Shown here piece after piece: positions 17,831 through 26,202 of a DNA stretch of 36,612 nt. The stretch's first letter is position 1, and the number at the start of each line of letters is the position of its first letter. Origin of the DNA: Microcaldota archaeon (GTDB taxonomy: Archaea > Micrarchaeota > Micrarchaeia > Anstonellales > J096). Made by a program: the position numbers and the translations under genes. The notes below the pieces were generated by a model. The model ran no database searches. It had not been told where the DNA came from and worked only from the letters and a program-made list of their open reading frames with translations. The stretch is from positions 1-36,612 of the forward strand of contig JALWQW010000024.1 in NCBI GenBank assembly GCA_026982895.1. Reading direction: 5' to 3'.

Positions 17831-18825
17831 AACCAGCCACCCCTTAAAGCAAAGAAAGCTAAAACAATAAATGACACAAATGATTCAATGCCAATGGCAA
17901 GAGCAACAAGATTCTGTTCTCTCATAGGACCAAAAATCTTCAACAACAAATGAAAATACCCAATAGGCCGTTTAGGACTGTGCAGTTTGCCATCTTTCAA
18001 CTTCGCCTGCCAGCCTTTAGAAGGTAAGTGATTCCAAATTTTTATAACAGCATCTATGAGATATGGTGCAAAAATCAAAGCAAACGATTCACTATTGAAG
18101 AGAATCAATAATGTGGCAATAACACCACCAATAGGCAATGTTCCTGTATCTCCTGGAAAAATCTTTGCAGTAGGATAACTAAATAGGAAAAATAGGAATG
18201 AAGCACCTAACATGGTTGAAGATATTATCAACATAGTGACATTATGAGTCGCCACTCCCAAAAGAACAAGAGCCATAAACATAGGGATTGCCATACCGTA
18301 TTCAACACCATTATATCCTGCACATATATTTGTTAGATTTGCAGATGCTGAGATAGCCAGAGGTATTACAACAAAGAAGTATAATAAGCCCAAATCAATA
18401 ACGCCTATAAAGGGGATAGTAATAGCGGTGCTACCGGCAACTTTTAAGGCAATTATAGGAATGGCTCCTAAGAATGGCAAAAGCAACTTAACCGTTTTAG
18501 ATAAGGATAAAAGATCATCGACCAACCCAGTAAAGGAAAGAATAAGGAAAACAAGAAGTGTTATAAGAGTATAATTAACATTGAGAGGCTCAGAAGTATA
18601 GAAAAATGTCTGTATAAACAATGCTGCCAATATCGTTATCGTGAATGAAAAAACAACTGCTATCCCTCCCATCTCAGCAACCATAACTTTGCCAGATTTA
18701 TGTAAATCCCTACCAACTAGACCACGCTTTTTTAAACGAGGAATGAGCCACTTCAAAGCTATGTATGTTAAAGTAATGGAGGAGATGAGAGTTAAAATGA
18801 AAGCAACGAACACATTATCACTCAT
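17827..18825 (-). CDS. UDP-GlcNAc:polyprenyl-phosphate GlcNAc-1-phosphate transferase family (Alg7/AglH-like)
   Basis: Integral membrane enzyme with about ten helices that joins a sugar-1-phosphate to dolichyl phosphate, the first step of archaeal N-glycan assembly. Family motifs, numbered from a TTG at 18837: GRDLHKSGKVMVAEMGG near 42-58, GLVDDLLSL with Asp107-Asp108 (metal/substrate), NLTNICAGYNGVE at 167-179, and FPGDTGTLPIGG at 227-238. The AGxNG form of the third motif is the archaeal/eukaryotic Alg7 type rather than bacterial MraY. I prefer the ATG at 18825, giving 332 residues and an 8-bp overlap with the epimerase gene. It sits between two giant proteins rich in N-X-S/T sequons, which supports a glycosylation role. 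The exact sugar cannot be read from the sequence. Confidence 0.87.
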   Translation of the reverse strand: MSDNVFVAFILTLISSITLTYIALKWLIPRLKKRGLVGRDLHKSGKVMVAEMGGIAVVFSFTITILAALFIQTFFYTSEPLNVNYTLITLLVFLILSFTGLVDDLLSLSKTVKLLLPFLGAIPIIALKVAGSTAITIPFIGVIDLGLLYFFVVIPLAISASANLTNICAGYNGVEYGMAIPMFMALVLLGVATHNVTMLIISSTMLGASFLFFLFSYPTAKIFPGDTGTLPIGGVIATLLILFNSESFALIFAPYLIDAVIKIWNHLPSKGWQAKLKDGKLHSPKRPIGYFHLLLKIFGPMREQNLVALAIGIESFVSFIVLAFFALRGGWL

Positions 18826-19705
18826 TGAAATAATCAAGCATCTCCTTATAAGTCTTTTCTACACCTGCTTCAAAAGTTGTTTTAGGCTTCCACCAATCCT
18901 TAGCAGATGAAGGATCCAAAGCAGAGTAATTAACTTCTATAGAAGAGCTGTTTGTTTTTATAATCTCATACATAGGTTCTTTCCCCATAACCTTTGATAT
19001 AATTGAAATAACTTCAGCAAGACTTCGGGGCTCGCCTGTGCTTATATGCCATACACCTCGTGGGGCTTTGAGAAAAGCCTCAACAACATCGTCAACATAA
19101 ACATAATCTCTATACATATCCAAAGTATTATACACCTTCAAAGTTTCGCCCTTATAAGCCAATTCTAGCCACTTGGCAACAACATTTTTGTGCTTCCGTA
19201 TTTCCCAACCATAAACATTGGCTAAACGCAGTGTGCTGAATTCTATGCCCGCATCATTATAAGTTTTTGAGAAGCCAGAAAATATGTACTCATCTACAAG
19301 CTTAGAGAAGCCATATATGCCCTTTGGAGTGGGTTTATCGTCTGGCTTGGCTTTCTCACCCTGCTTAATATCAAATAGAGCTCCGCCGGTGCTGGCAAAA
19401 ACAAATCGCTTAATGGAATCCATGCAGTTAGAATAAAGAGCATAAAGCAAGGATGCACTGCCAGCTACATTCACCTCCAAAACAGATGTGGCTTCTTCCC
19501 CTGTGGCTCTAGCATTTTTATTAGCAGCTAAATGATAAATAGCTGTTGGCTTATGCTCCTTACAGAGCTTTAACAAGAGCTCTACATCTAACAAATCTCG
19601 ACCGGCGGAAAGGTCTATGTTTATTACATCCTCTCCTCGCTCCTTCAACGCTCGAACAAGCCTCGAGCCTATGAAGCCGCTTCCGCCTGTTACGATTGAT
19701 ACCAT
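18818..19705 (-). CDS. NAD-dependent nucleotide-sugar epimerase/dehydratase (GalE-like)
   Basis: Extended short-chain dehydrogenase of 295 residues. The N-terminus holds the dinucleotide-binding loop TGGSGFIG (6-13), and Asp31 at the end of the second strand favours NAD over NADP. The catalytic set is Ser105/Thr106 and Tyr131-x-x-x-Lys135 (YGFSK). The family epimerises or dehydrates UDP- or dTDP-sugars. The nearest functional guess is a UDP-glucose or UDP-GlcNAc 4-epimerase, but substrate cannot be fixed. The ATG is preceded by GAGGGG at good spacing, which overlaps the stop codon of giant surface protein 2 only 9 bp away, so it is probably expressed with that protein. It overlaps the downstream transferase gene, completing a small sugar-nucleotide and lipid-carrier pathway. 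Confidence 0.88.
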   Translation of the reverse strand: MVSIVTGGSGFIGSRLVRALKERGEDVINIDLSAGRDLLDVELLLKLCKEHKPTAIYHLAANKNARATGEEATSVLEVNVAGSASLLYALYSNCMDSIKRFVFASTGGALFDIKQGEKAKPDDKPTPKGIYGFSKLVDEYIFSGFSKTYNDAGIEFSTLRLANVYGWEIRKHKNVVAKWLELAYKGETLKVYNTLDMYRDYVYVDDVVEAFLKAPRGVWHISTGEPRSLAEVISIISKVMGKEPMYEIIKTNSSSIEVNYSALDPSSAKDWWKPKTTFEAGVEKTYKEMLDYFNE

Positions 19706-19709
19706 GTTA

Positions 19710-19715
19710 CCCCTC
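19710..19715 (-). promoter_or_regulatory. Ribosome binding site of the epimerase gene
   Basis: Minus-strand GAGGGG five nt before the ATG at 19705, overlapping the stop codon of the giant surface protein gene. It indicates translational linkage of the two genes. Confidence 0.5.
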
Positions 19716-22700
19716 TAGAAACCAGAAGATGGCTGTACTGAAGGATGGGATTTATGCCTAATTAAGATGTATATCGCAGCAATTATAAGTATAACGATTA
19801 GAACAACACCAGCCAATTCAAAGGAGGATAATTTCCCAAGTATGTTTTTATTGGCGACTTCGACATCAAGCCCCTTTACATTCTTATTGGCAATTACGAC
19901 TATGCGATAATGGCCTGAGGGTAAGTTCTTCAAGGTTAGAGTGCCATTTGCAGCCCTCTCGGTTATTAGTTTATTATCTAAATAGACCTTGGCAGTGTAT
20001 TCTCCTTTAACCTTTGGCTTCACATATATGATGGCGTTTGATTCAACATTTAAATCTACTGCTTTCTTGTATGTTTCTTGCTGTTCTTCCTCAACATGCT
20101 TTATCTTTACCTCAGTTGTTGCTGTTTGCTTGATTGGGAGGTCGCTTGAATAGGAGTATATTCCTGCTTGTGGTGGTGTGAATGTTGCTTCGCCTTTATT
20201 GTTTGTGGTTAGTTCCCATTCCCTGCCATGGGATATTGCTTTTATTTGTACATTGGCTGCTGGTGTGCGGTTAGTATAAGTTACATAGATTGTTAGCGAT
20301 TCTCCTACGAATCCACTAGCAGGAGCTTCTATGATTATTGAAGGCTTGTTTACATTCACTACTAATGAACCTTCTGATTCGCCTGATGTGGATTTTGTTG
20401 GAAGAATGATTTCTGCTATTTTTTGTGTTTTTGCTTCTTTGTAATTGGCTTTTATCGTGTAGTTGCCGCTTTGGTTTATTATTAAGCTTATTTTACCTTT
20501 AGAGTCTGGATGTCCTGTATATGTTAGATTCTTTCCTTTTATTTTTATATTTGCATTTGATGGATCTATTGTTTTGTTATTTTTATAGAGCTTTGTGTAG
20601 ATAGACAGTGTTGCCCTTTCTGTGTCGTAGTTCCATGATAATTTTAGGCTGTATTTTGGCTCTTCGGGCTTTTCTTGAGTTGCATATGTAAAGGTTGTTT
20701 GTGCTGTCTCATATCCGCTCTTTGTTGCTTTTATATAGTATTTAGCTGGATAGGGTAAAGAGAATATTGCCTCTCCATTATCATCTGTTTTTTTGGTTTT
20801 TACATAGAAGTTTAGATTTGAGAATTTGGTTATTTCTCTTACAGTAACATGTGCATCATAGATGTCTTTGCCTTCTGATGTTACATGGACCATTAGTGAT
20901 GAGTTTTTGAGCGTGTAATCTAATGATAGAGGTTTCTTGTGTTTCTTTGACTGTGAAGGAGGGATTGGTGGTGTTTGATTCGATTGGTTTGATGGAGCTG
21001 GTAATGACGAACAGTTAAGCATCTCCACTGTGTTGTTCGCGCCGTTGTCTGTCATGTTGCCGTAGTTGCTGATACCTCTGTTGTTGGTTGTATTTTCATC
21101 CAAGTAAAGACCAATAGTTGAGGCTTCGCAAAGATTATTGTAAGAAATATTATTCGAGGTAGAATTATAGGAAGTACTACTACTTGTCCCTAATATCATA
21201 GCCGTATCTTTGGAAGTAATATTGTTATTAAAGATAGAATAAAAAGAAACACCCCTAAGATACGCACCATAACTAGCGTTAATTATTGTATTTCCTTTAA
21301 TTACCCCACCCATGCCTGTATCAAAATAAATACCTAAAGGACCATCATTCACAATTATAGTATTATTTATTATAGATGAGTTAATTAAATTTTGTAAAAA
21401 AAGTGTACTAAAATCAGTATAATTAGCTCTTATTAGATTGTTTGAAATAGTGCTGTTCTGTGAAGACATGAAGAAGCTTGCGAAGCTTGGCCAACCTGAC
21501 AAAATAGATGGCGTTGTAATATTTATTGCGATGATACTGTTATTAGACATAGTTATATAATTTCCTGATATCATAATGCCAGATCCACTTGCAAAGGATA
21601 TGTTGTTGAATAGTAGTAAGTAATTCGTCCCAGGTTGAAAACTAGAGGTGTTGTGTTCAAGAAGTATTGCAAAACCGTTTGAATAATTTAATGAGTTATT
21701 AGATATATTAACATTATCTGCTGAAATATTCATACCCAACCCATATGTGTATGACAAAACATTCTTGAAAATAGATATATTATTGAAACTAGCATCCACA
21801 CATATGCCTGTTCCATTAACATAATTTAATTGGTTATTATATATATATGAATTATTTGCTACATGGATGGAACAAACAGATACAGGAGATACAGAACTAA
21901 CAGTATTGTTAGCAATCATTGAATGATTTGAACTAACATAAATACCACCATAGTAAACATTTCCAAAAAAGACTGTATTATTGATTATTGTTGTGTTTGT
22001 AAATCCAAGTAAAATGCCAGCAAGACCAGAATAAGAAGACATAAAAGTGTTTGAAATGTTGGGTGCAAATATGATACTATCTTTAATATAGCCAAAGTTA
22101 TTTGATCCTGTGTTATTAGTATATGCATAAACACCATATATTAGATTGGTGGAATTTATGACAGTCCTTTCCATTTGGAAAGAATGCCCCCCATAAAACG
22201 ATTGCGCACCCACTCTCGTATTATTAAGAGTAACGTTTTTGATATGTGTATTATTAGCAAAAGTCATGAAAATACCATCTGATGAGAACGCTCCGTTTGA
22301 GCTTTGGATAGTTACATTTTCAATAGATATATTATCATTTCCACAAAAGATAAGCTCAGCATACACTCCATTTGTTACATTTACACTAGCATTTGATGAA
22401 TAGAAGATAGGATTGCCATTATAGCCTGTATTATTATATATATGTATGTCATAACATTCATCACTTTTATCTGATGTTGAGGGGATGGCGTATAGAATGC
22501 TATGAACATTGTTATAAAAATGATTTGAAGAAATAGTAAAGTTAGAAGCATTAAGATCAAAGGAAATACCTTCAGAATTATTATAAAAAGTTGAATTAGT
22601 AACTGTAACATTATTCAAGCCATCAGGAACATACACACCAAAACTATACCCTGAGATATTACAATTTTTTATAACACTGTTAGATGCAACATGAATGGCT

Positions 22701-25495
22701 ATCCCCCTATCAGTACTACCACCTCCAAATATGCCATTCTTATTCGGATTAATACCTTTTCCTATTATACGCGAGCCATTACAATCTAACACTACATTAT
22801 TATCAGAGATTTTAATTGCTTCAGTATATGCAGAATCTACAGGAATCGAATAATCCCCCCTACACAGCGTCACACTCCCATTTATATAGTAAGTATCACC
22901 CGATTTTGACACAGCCGTTCCCCATGTTGAGCTATCGCTTAAATTAACGCATGGTGTTGGTGGTGGAGGAATTAAAGAGCAATCAAGCATCTCCACTGTG
23001 TTGTTGACACCTTTGTCGCTCATGTTGCCATAATTGTGCTCACCTGTAACGTTGGCCGTGTTGTTGTCGATGTATAAGCCCGCGATGGTGTTGCCGCAGA
23101 GGGCTGAATCATTAATGAAGGTGTTGCTGGCATTGGCCAAGTAGATGCCATAGGAGAAGTTGGTTATGTTCATGCGTAGAATGGTTGTGTTGGTGTTGTT
23201 GACGAGGATGCCTATGCCGCTGCCATCACCGACGAGTGTAGCATCGTAGGGATCTATTACAGCATGATACCAAGCATATATAAAATTAGAAATATTTTGC
23301 ACCGTTATTAATCCATTTAATGTTATGTTACCTCCAGTAACAATTGCAGTGGGTATATTAGAGAAAGCACCAAATTCAATAGCAAGACTAGCATCGCTAT
23401 CAACATTGAATATCTTTTGAGATATGTTCGAAGCATCGATAGTGGTGTTTATAACTTTAAGCCGAGCTTGGTCGACATCGAATAGATTAGACATGGACGA
23501 GGATATAGTGAATTGGGGGTTGAGTAAAATATTATTCGTTGAAGCTAGCGCCCAAATACCAGAATTAATAAATGTGAAATTTTCTAAAACTAGATTAACT
23601 GCGTTGGTGTAAAAATTAGATGGGACAAAACCATGAGTAGCGCCTAATCGTAGAAGAGCATTCTTAAGTGTAACATTGGAGATGTGATATTGAGCTCCAT
23701 CAATGCTCGTAAATTCCACACCATAATCCCCAGCAGAAGAGGTATTCTTTTCCAAAACAACATTTTGAATATACCATGGCATAACACCTCCACCATAATC
23801 ACGAACCCTCATCAAATCACAAACACTCTCAAAGCAATCTTGACCAATAACATAAACATCTTCAAGGTGATTTATACCACTTTCTGATTCAGAGAGAACA
23901 TCAAGAAGTATGCCTTGGCCAGAAGATATTTTAATATCATGAATATATTCTCCAGGTCTAGATGGATCTAAAGACAATTTGGTAGCAGTAAAATTGAAAA
24001 GCTCATTCTCACCTTTAGTATCAGTAACTGTCCCTAAGAAGCTATTATTACCATTAAAATGTATTCCAAAGGTCATTATTTCAATATTATTTCCAGAGTA
24101 ATCTCCTTTGGAAAGATTCAAACTCCCATGAATTCCTAGAAGACCACCACCTTTATCAGTAACCAAGTCCAACCAAGTATTACTATCACTTAAATTAACT
24201 GGTCCGGGCACAGGTTCTGGTGTTGTTCCTGGACATGTGGCTGATGAAGCAAAACGCAAATTCTGAGGGTTACCATAATCATCAACAAAACCTCCATTAT
24301 ACCCTCCATGATTCCAAGATGATTCATCAAATAAGAATCCTCCATTACCTCCACAAGCAGAAACATTATTAATGTAATTATAATAGGACTTGTAAAGATA
24401 AATGTTAGCAGGTCCCTTATTTGAGGAATCTGAAAAGTTTGAATCTTCTATATATGAGGAGTTAACTGTATCAAAATATACGCCTGCGTCATCTGCATGA
24501 AGAGTCGATACATTGTATATGTAAACATATATAGAATCTAAAACAAACACACCATCATAAACATTAGAAAAATTAGACTTCTCTAAAGTAATATTCTGAA
24601 CATTTTGTGCCATTAGACCATAACCCACACCATCAGCAGATATATTTTTTATAACAACATCACGAGATGATAATAAATAGAGGCCATCATTAAGATATGA
24701 TGAAGATAAGGAGCTATTTGCTATAAAACCTGAAACATTACATAGAAGTATCTCAACACCATCCAAACCACTCAAAGACACATCAGTGTTAGCATAATAT
24801 ATTAAAGGAGAATTATCGGTTACAGTAATATTTTCAAAAAGGACATCGCAAGAATTGACACAAACATCAGTATCAATATTCTCAATAAAATTTGAGTTCT
24901 TTACTTGATTATTATGTCCCCTAACAAAAACCCCACAAAAGCCAGCTCCTGTCTCATTCACATTAGACAAAATATTGTTAGATCCATCAATTTCTATAGC
25001 AGTATCTGCATGGGTTGATGGAATAGACAATCCACTTATATTGAAATCGTCACCGTATAAAAGAAGCTCTGAATTACTATCTCTAAGTGTGATATTAACA
25101 AGCGTTCCTCTAACTCCTCCATTATCACCATCAACATAAATGTTAGTGTTATATGAGCTAATTATACAGTTCTTTAATTTGGCACCAGCAACATCTATTA
25201 TAACACCATAATCTGTACCGCCGTGTGGATTTACTATTGTTGAGCCATTACAATCAAGAGTTAAATCATCAGAGTCAAAAGCAATGGCAGGGCTATCATC
25301 TTCTGGATCTATTGAATAAATATCTTTACATAAAGTAGTATCCTCTAATATGACGAATGTATTGCTATAATTAGCGACATAAGTCGTGCCACCCTGTGTC
25401 CATGTCGAGCTATCGCTTAAGTTAACGCAAGCAGAGAATCCTGTAGACAGGAATGCTAATAATAAGAAGAAAACAGCAAAGTACCTGGCTCGCAT
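19715..25495 (-). CDS. Giant anchored surface protein 2 (three beta-helix modules)
   Basis: Secreted protein of 1926 residues. A signal peptide (RYFAVFFLLLAFLSTGFSA) is followed by three modules, each opened by (C/P)VNLSDS(S/N)TW at residues 23, 432 and 849. Modules 1 and 3 carry LDCNGS early, and modules 2 and 3 end in a GNM(S/T)D-x-G-x-NNTVEML-x-CS segment. The bodies are parallel beta-helix (NosD/PbH1) repeats rich in Asn and Ser. After a Pro/Lys linker near 1500, carboxypeptidase-regulatory or Ig-like modules (about 1510-1870) form a stalk, then a single membrane helix (about 1894-1913) and a short tail. The stalk and anchor are homologous to those of surface protein 1. The ATG lies 27 bp after a TATA-like element. 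The gene leads the operon with the epimerase and glycan transferase. Function as surface-layer protein or adhesin is inferred. Confidence 0.87.
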   Translation of the reverse strand: MRARYFAVFFLLLAFLSTGFSACVNLSDSSTWTQGGTTYVANYSNTFVILEDTTLCKDIYSIDPEDDSPAIAFDSDDLTLDCNGSTIVNPHGGTDYGVIIDVAGAKLKNCIISSYNTNIYVDGDNGGVRGTLVNITLRDSNSELLLYGDDFNISGLSIPSTHADTAIEIDGSNNILSNVNETGAGFCGVFVRGHNNQVKNSNFIENIDTDVCVNSCDVLFENITVTDNSPLIYYANTDVSLSGLDGVEILLCNVSGFIANSSLSSSYLNDGLYLLSSRDVVIKNISADGVGYGLMAQNVQNITLEKSNFSNVYDGVFVLDSIYVYIYNVSTLHADDAGVYFDTVNSSYIEDSNFSDSSNKGPANIYLYKSYYNYINNVSACGGNGGFLFDESSWNHGGYNGGFVDDYGNPQNLRFASSATCPGTTPEPVPGPVNLSDSNTWLDLVTDKGGGLLGIHGSLNLSKGDYSGNNIEIMTFGIHFNGNNSFLGTVTDTKGENELFNFTATKLSLDPSRPGEYIHDIKISSGQGILLDVLSESESGINHLEDVYVIGQDCFESVCDLMRVRDYGGGVMPWYIQNVVLEKNTSSAGDYGVEFTSIDGAQYHISNVTLKNALLRLGATHGFVPSNFYTNAVNLVLENFTFINSGIWALASTNNILLNPQFTISSSMSNLFDVDQARLKVINTTIDASNISQKIFNVDSDASLAIEFGAFSNIPTAIVTGGNITLNGLITVQNISNFIYAWYHAVIDPYDATLVGDGSGIGILVNNTNTTILRMNITNFSYGIYLANASNTFINDSALCGNTIAGLYIDNNTANVTGEHNYGNMSDKGVNNTVEMLDCSLIPPPPTPCVNLSDSSTWGTAVSKSGDTYYINGSVTLCRGDYSIPVDSAYTEAIKISDNNVVLDCNGSRIIGKGINPNKNGIFGGGSTDRGIAIHVASNSVIKNCNISGYSFGVYVPDGLNNVTVTNSTFYNNSEGISFDLNASNFTISSNHFYNNVHSILYAIPSTSDKSDECYDIHIYNNTGYNGNPIFYSSNASVNVTNGVYAELIFCGNDNISIENVTIQSSNGAFSSDGIFMTFANNTHIKNVTLNNTRVGAQSFYGGHSFQMERTVINSTNLIYGVYAYTNNTGSNNFGYIKDSIIFAPNISNTFMSSYSGLAGILLGFTNTTIINNTVFFGNVYYGGIYVSSNHSMIANNTVSSVSPVSVCSIHVANNSYIYNNQLNYVNGTGICVDASFNNISIFKNVLSYTYGLGMNISADNVNISNNSLNYSNGFAILLEHNTSSFQPGTNYLLLFNNISFASGSGIMISGNYITMSNNSIIAINITTPSILSGWPSFASFFMSSQNSTISNNLIRANYTDFSTLFLQNLINSSIINNTIIVNDGPLGIYFDTGMGGVIKGNTIINASYGAYLRGVSFYSIFNNNITSKDTAMILGTSSSTSYNSTSNNISYNNLCEASTIGLYLDENTTNNRGISNYGNMTDNGANNTVEMLNCSSLPAPSNQSNQTPPIPPSQSKKHKKPLSLDYTLKNSSLMVHVTSEGKDIYDAHVTVREITKFSNLNFYVKTKKTDDNGEAIFSLPYPAKYYIKATKSGYETAQTTFTYATQEKPEEPKYSLKLSWNYDTERATLSIYTKLYKNNKTIDPSNANIKIKGKNLTYTGHPDSKGKISLIINQSGNYTIKANYKEAKTQKIAEIILPTKSTSGESEGSLVVNVNKPSIIIEAPASGFVGESLTIYVTYTNRTPAANVQIKAISHGREWELTTNNKGEATFTPPQAGIYSYSSDLPIKQTATTEVKIKHVEEEQQETYKKAVDLNVESNAIIYVKPKVKGEYTAKVYLDNKLITERAANGTLTLKNLPSGHYRIVVIANKNVKGLDVEVANKNILGKLSSFELAGVVLIVILIIAAIYILIRHKSHPSVQPSSGF
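21017..21037 (-). repeat. Direct repeat copy 1, end of beta-helix module 3
   Basis: A 21-bp segment identical to 22985-23005. It encodes NNTVEML at the end of the third beta-helix module of giant surface protein 2. The neighbouring bases are also similar, showing module duplication at DNA level. Confidence 0.75.
22985..23005 (-). repeat. Direct repeat copy 2, end of beta-helix module 2
   Basis: Identical to 21017-21037 and encoding the same NNTVEML segment, here at the end of the second beta-helix module. Confidence 0.75.
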
Positions 25496-25517
25496 GCTTA
25501 AATATATGAGAATATAT

Positions 25518-25529
25518 ATATAAAAAGGT
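25518..25529 (-). promoter_or_regulatory. TATA-like element of giant surface protein 2 operon
   Basis: Minus-strand CCTTTTTATATA element centred about 27 bp before the ATG at 25495. It drives the surface protein-epimerase-transferase-membrane protein operon, probably as a leaderless transcript. Confidence 0.55.
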
Positions 25530-25551
25530 ATCTATCTCGACAGAGGTTAAG

Positions 25552-25560
25552 GTTTAAAAC
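25552..25560 (+). promoter_or_regulatory. TATA-like element of the HAM1-like gene
   Basis: GTTTAAAAC centred 24-27 bp before the paired ATG codons at 25579 and 25582, in the 83-bp divergent gap. Confidence 0.5.
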
Positions 25561-25578
25561 TCTCACGCCAAAAAACCC

Positions 25579-26166
25579 ATGATGAAAATCCACTTCGTCA
25601 CAACAAACAGAGGGAAATTCCTCACAGCCAAAGCCACGCTGGGAAAGTACAGTATAGAGATTATTCACGAACCTGTAGAAATCCCTGAAATAAGGGCAGA
25701 GACGGTAGAGGAGGTAGCACTCGATAAGGCGATGTGGGCGTGGCAGAAGCTCTCCAAGCCACTATTCGTCATAGACGCTGGGCTGCACATCCCTTCCCTC
25801 AACGGCTTCCCCGGGCCGTTCTCAAAATTCGCGCTGGAGAAGATTGGGATAGAGGGTATGCTGAGGCTGACGGAAAGGAAGAAAACGCCTGCTTACTTCA
25901 TAGACGCGCTTGCCTACATGGACGAAACGCTGGACAAGCCCAAGCTCTTCACAGCCAAAATTCACGGCGTCTTAATTAGCGAGCCAAGGGGCGAAGCAAG
26001 GGAATATGCATGGTCAGATTACTTTTACATATTCAAACCCGAAGGCGTGGAGAAAACGCTGGCTGAGATGAGCGAAAATGAATACGCGAGGTGGAGAGAA
26101 AACCTGCATACAGCAACAGAGGCCTTCGGAAAATGGCTGGCAAAGAAAGCGAATGGACAAAGCTAA
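25579..26166 (+). CDS. HAM1/RdgB-family nucleotide pyrophosphatase-like protein, divergent
   Basis: Length (195 residues) and layout match the XTP/dITP pyrophosphatases that clean deaminated purine nucleotides from the pool. FVTTNRGKF (6-14) matches the nucleotide-binding start and NGFPGPFSKF (75-84) matches the conserved NGFPGxYS segment. Two key motifs differ. The (E/D)DSGL motif reads VIDAGL (64-69). The C-terminal SHRxxA purine-binding motif is replaced by ENLHTATEAF. It may therefore have changed specificity or reduced activity. Local G+C is about 52-57%, versus about 40% in the neighbouring PINA gene, hinting at transfer. The start could be either of two adjacent ATGs. PINA follows after 36 bp with its own promoter. 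Confidence 0.75.
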   Translation: MMKIHFVTTNRGKFLTAKATLGKYSIEIIHEPVEIPEIRAETVEEVALDKAMWAWQKLSKPLFVIDAGLHIPSLNGFPGPFSKFALEKIGIEGMLRLTERKKTPAYFIDALAYMDETLDKPKLFTAKIHGVLISEPRGEAREYAWSDYFYIFKPEGVEKTLAEMSENEYARWRENLHTATEAFGKWLAKKANGQS

Positions 26167-26171
26167 GCAAA

Positions 26172-26181
26172 CCCTTTTAAC
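26172..26181 (+). promoter_or_regulatory. TATA-like element of the PINA gene
   Basis: CCCTTTTAAC centred about 26 bp before the ATG at 26203; no ribosome binding site precedes that ATG, so a leaderless transcript is inferred. Confidence 0.55.
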
Positions 26182-26202
26182 TTTACTACTCATAGAAAGG
26201 GC

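Noticed and set aside
19715-25495. Internal repeats as a CRISPR array or tandem satellite
   Set aside because: Copies are about 1.2-2 kb apart, in frame and encode the same protein motifs; there are no regularly spaced short repeats.
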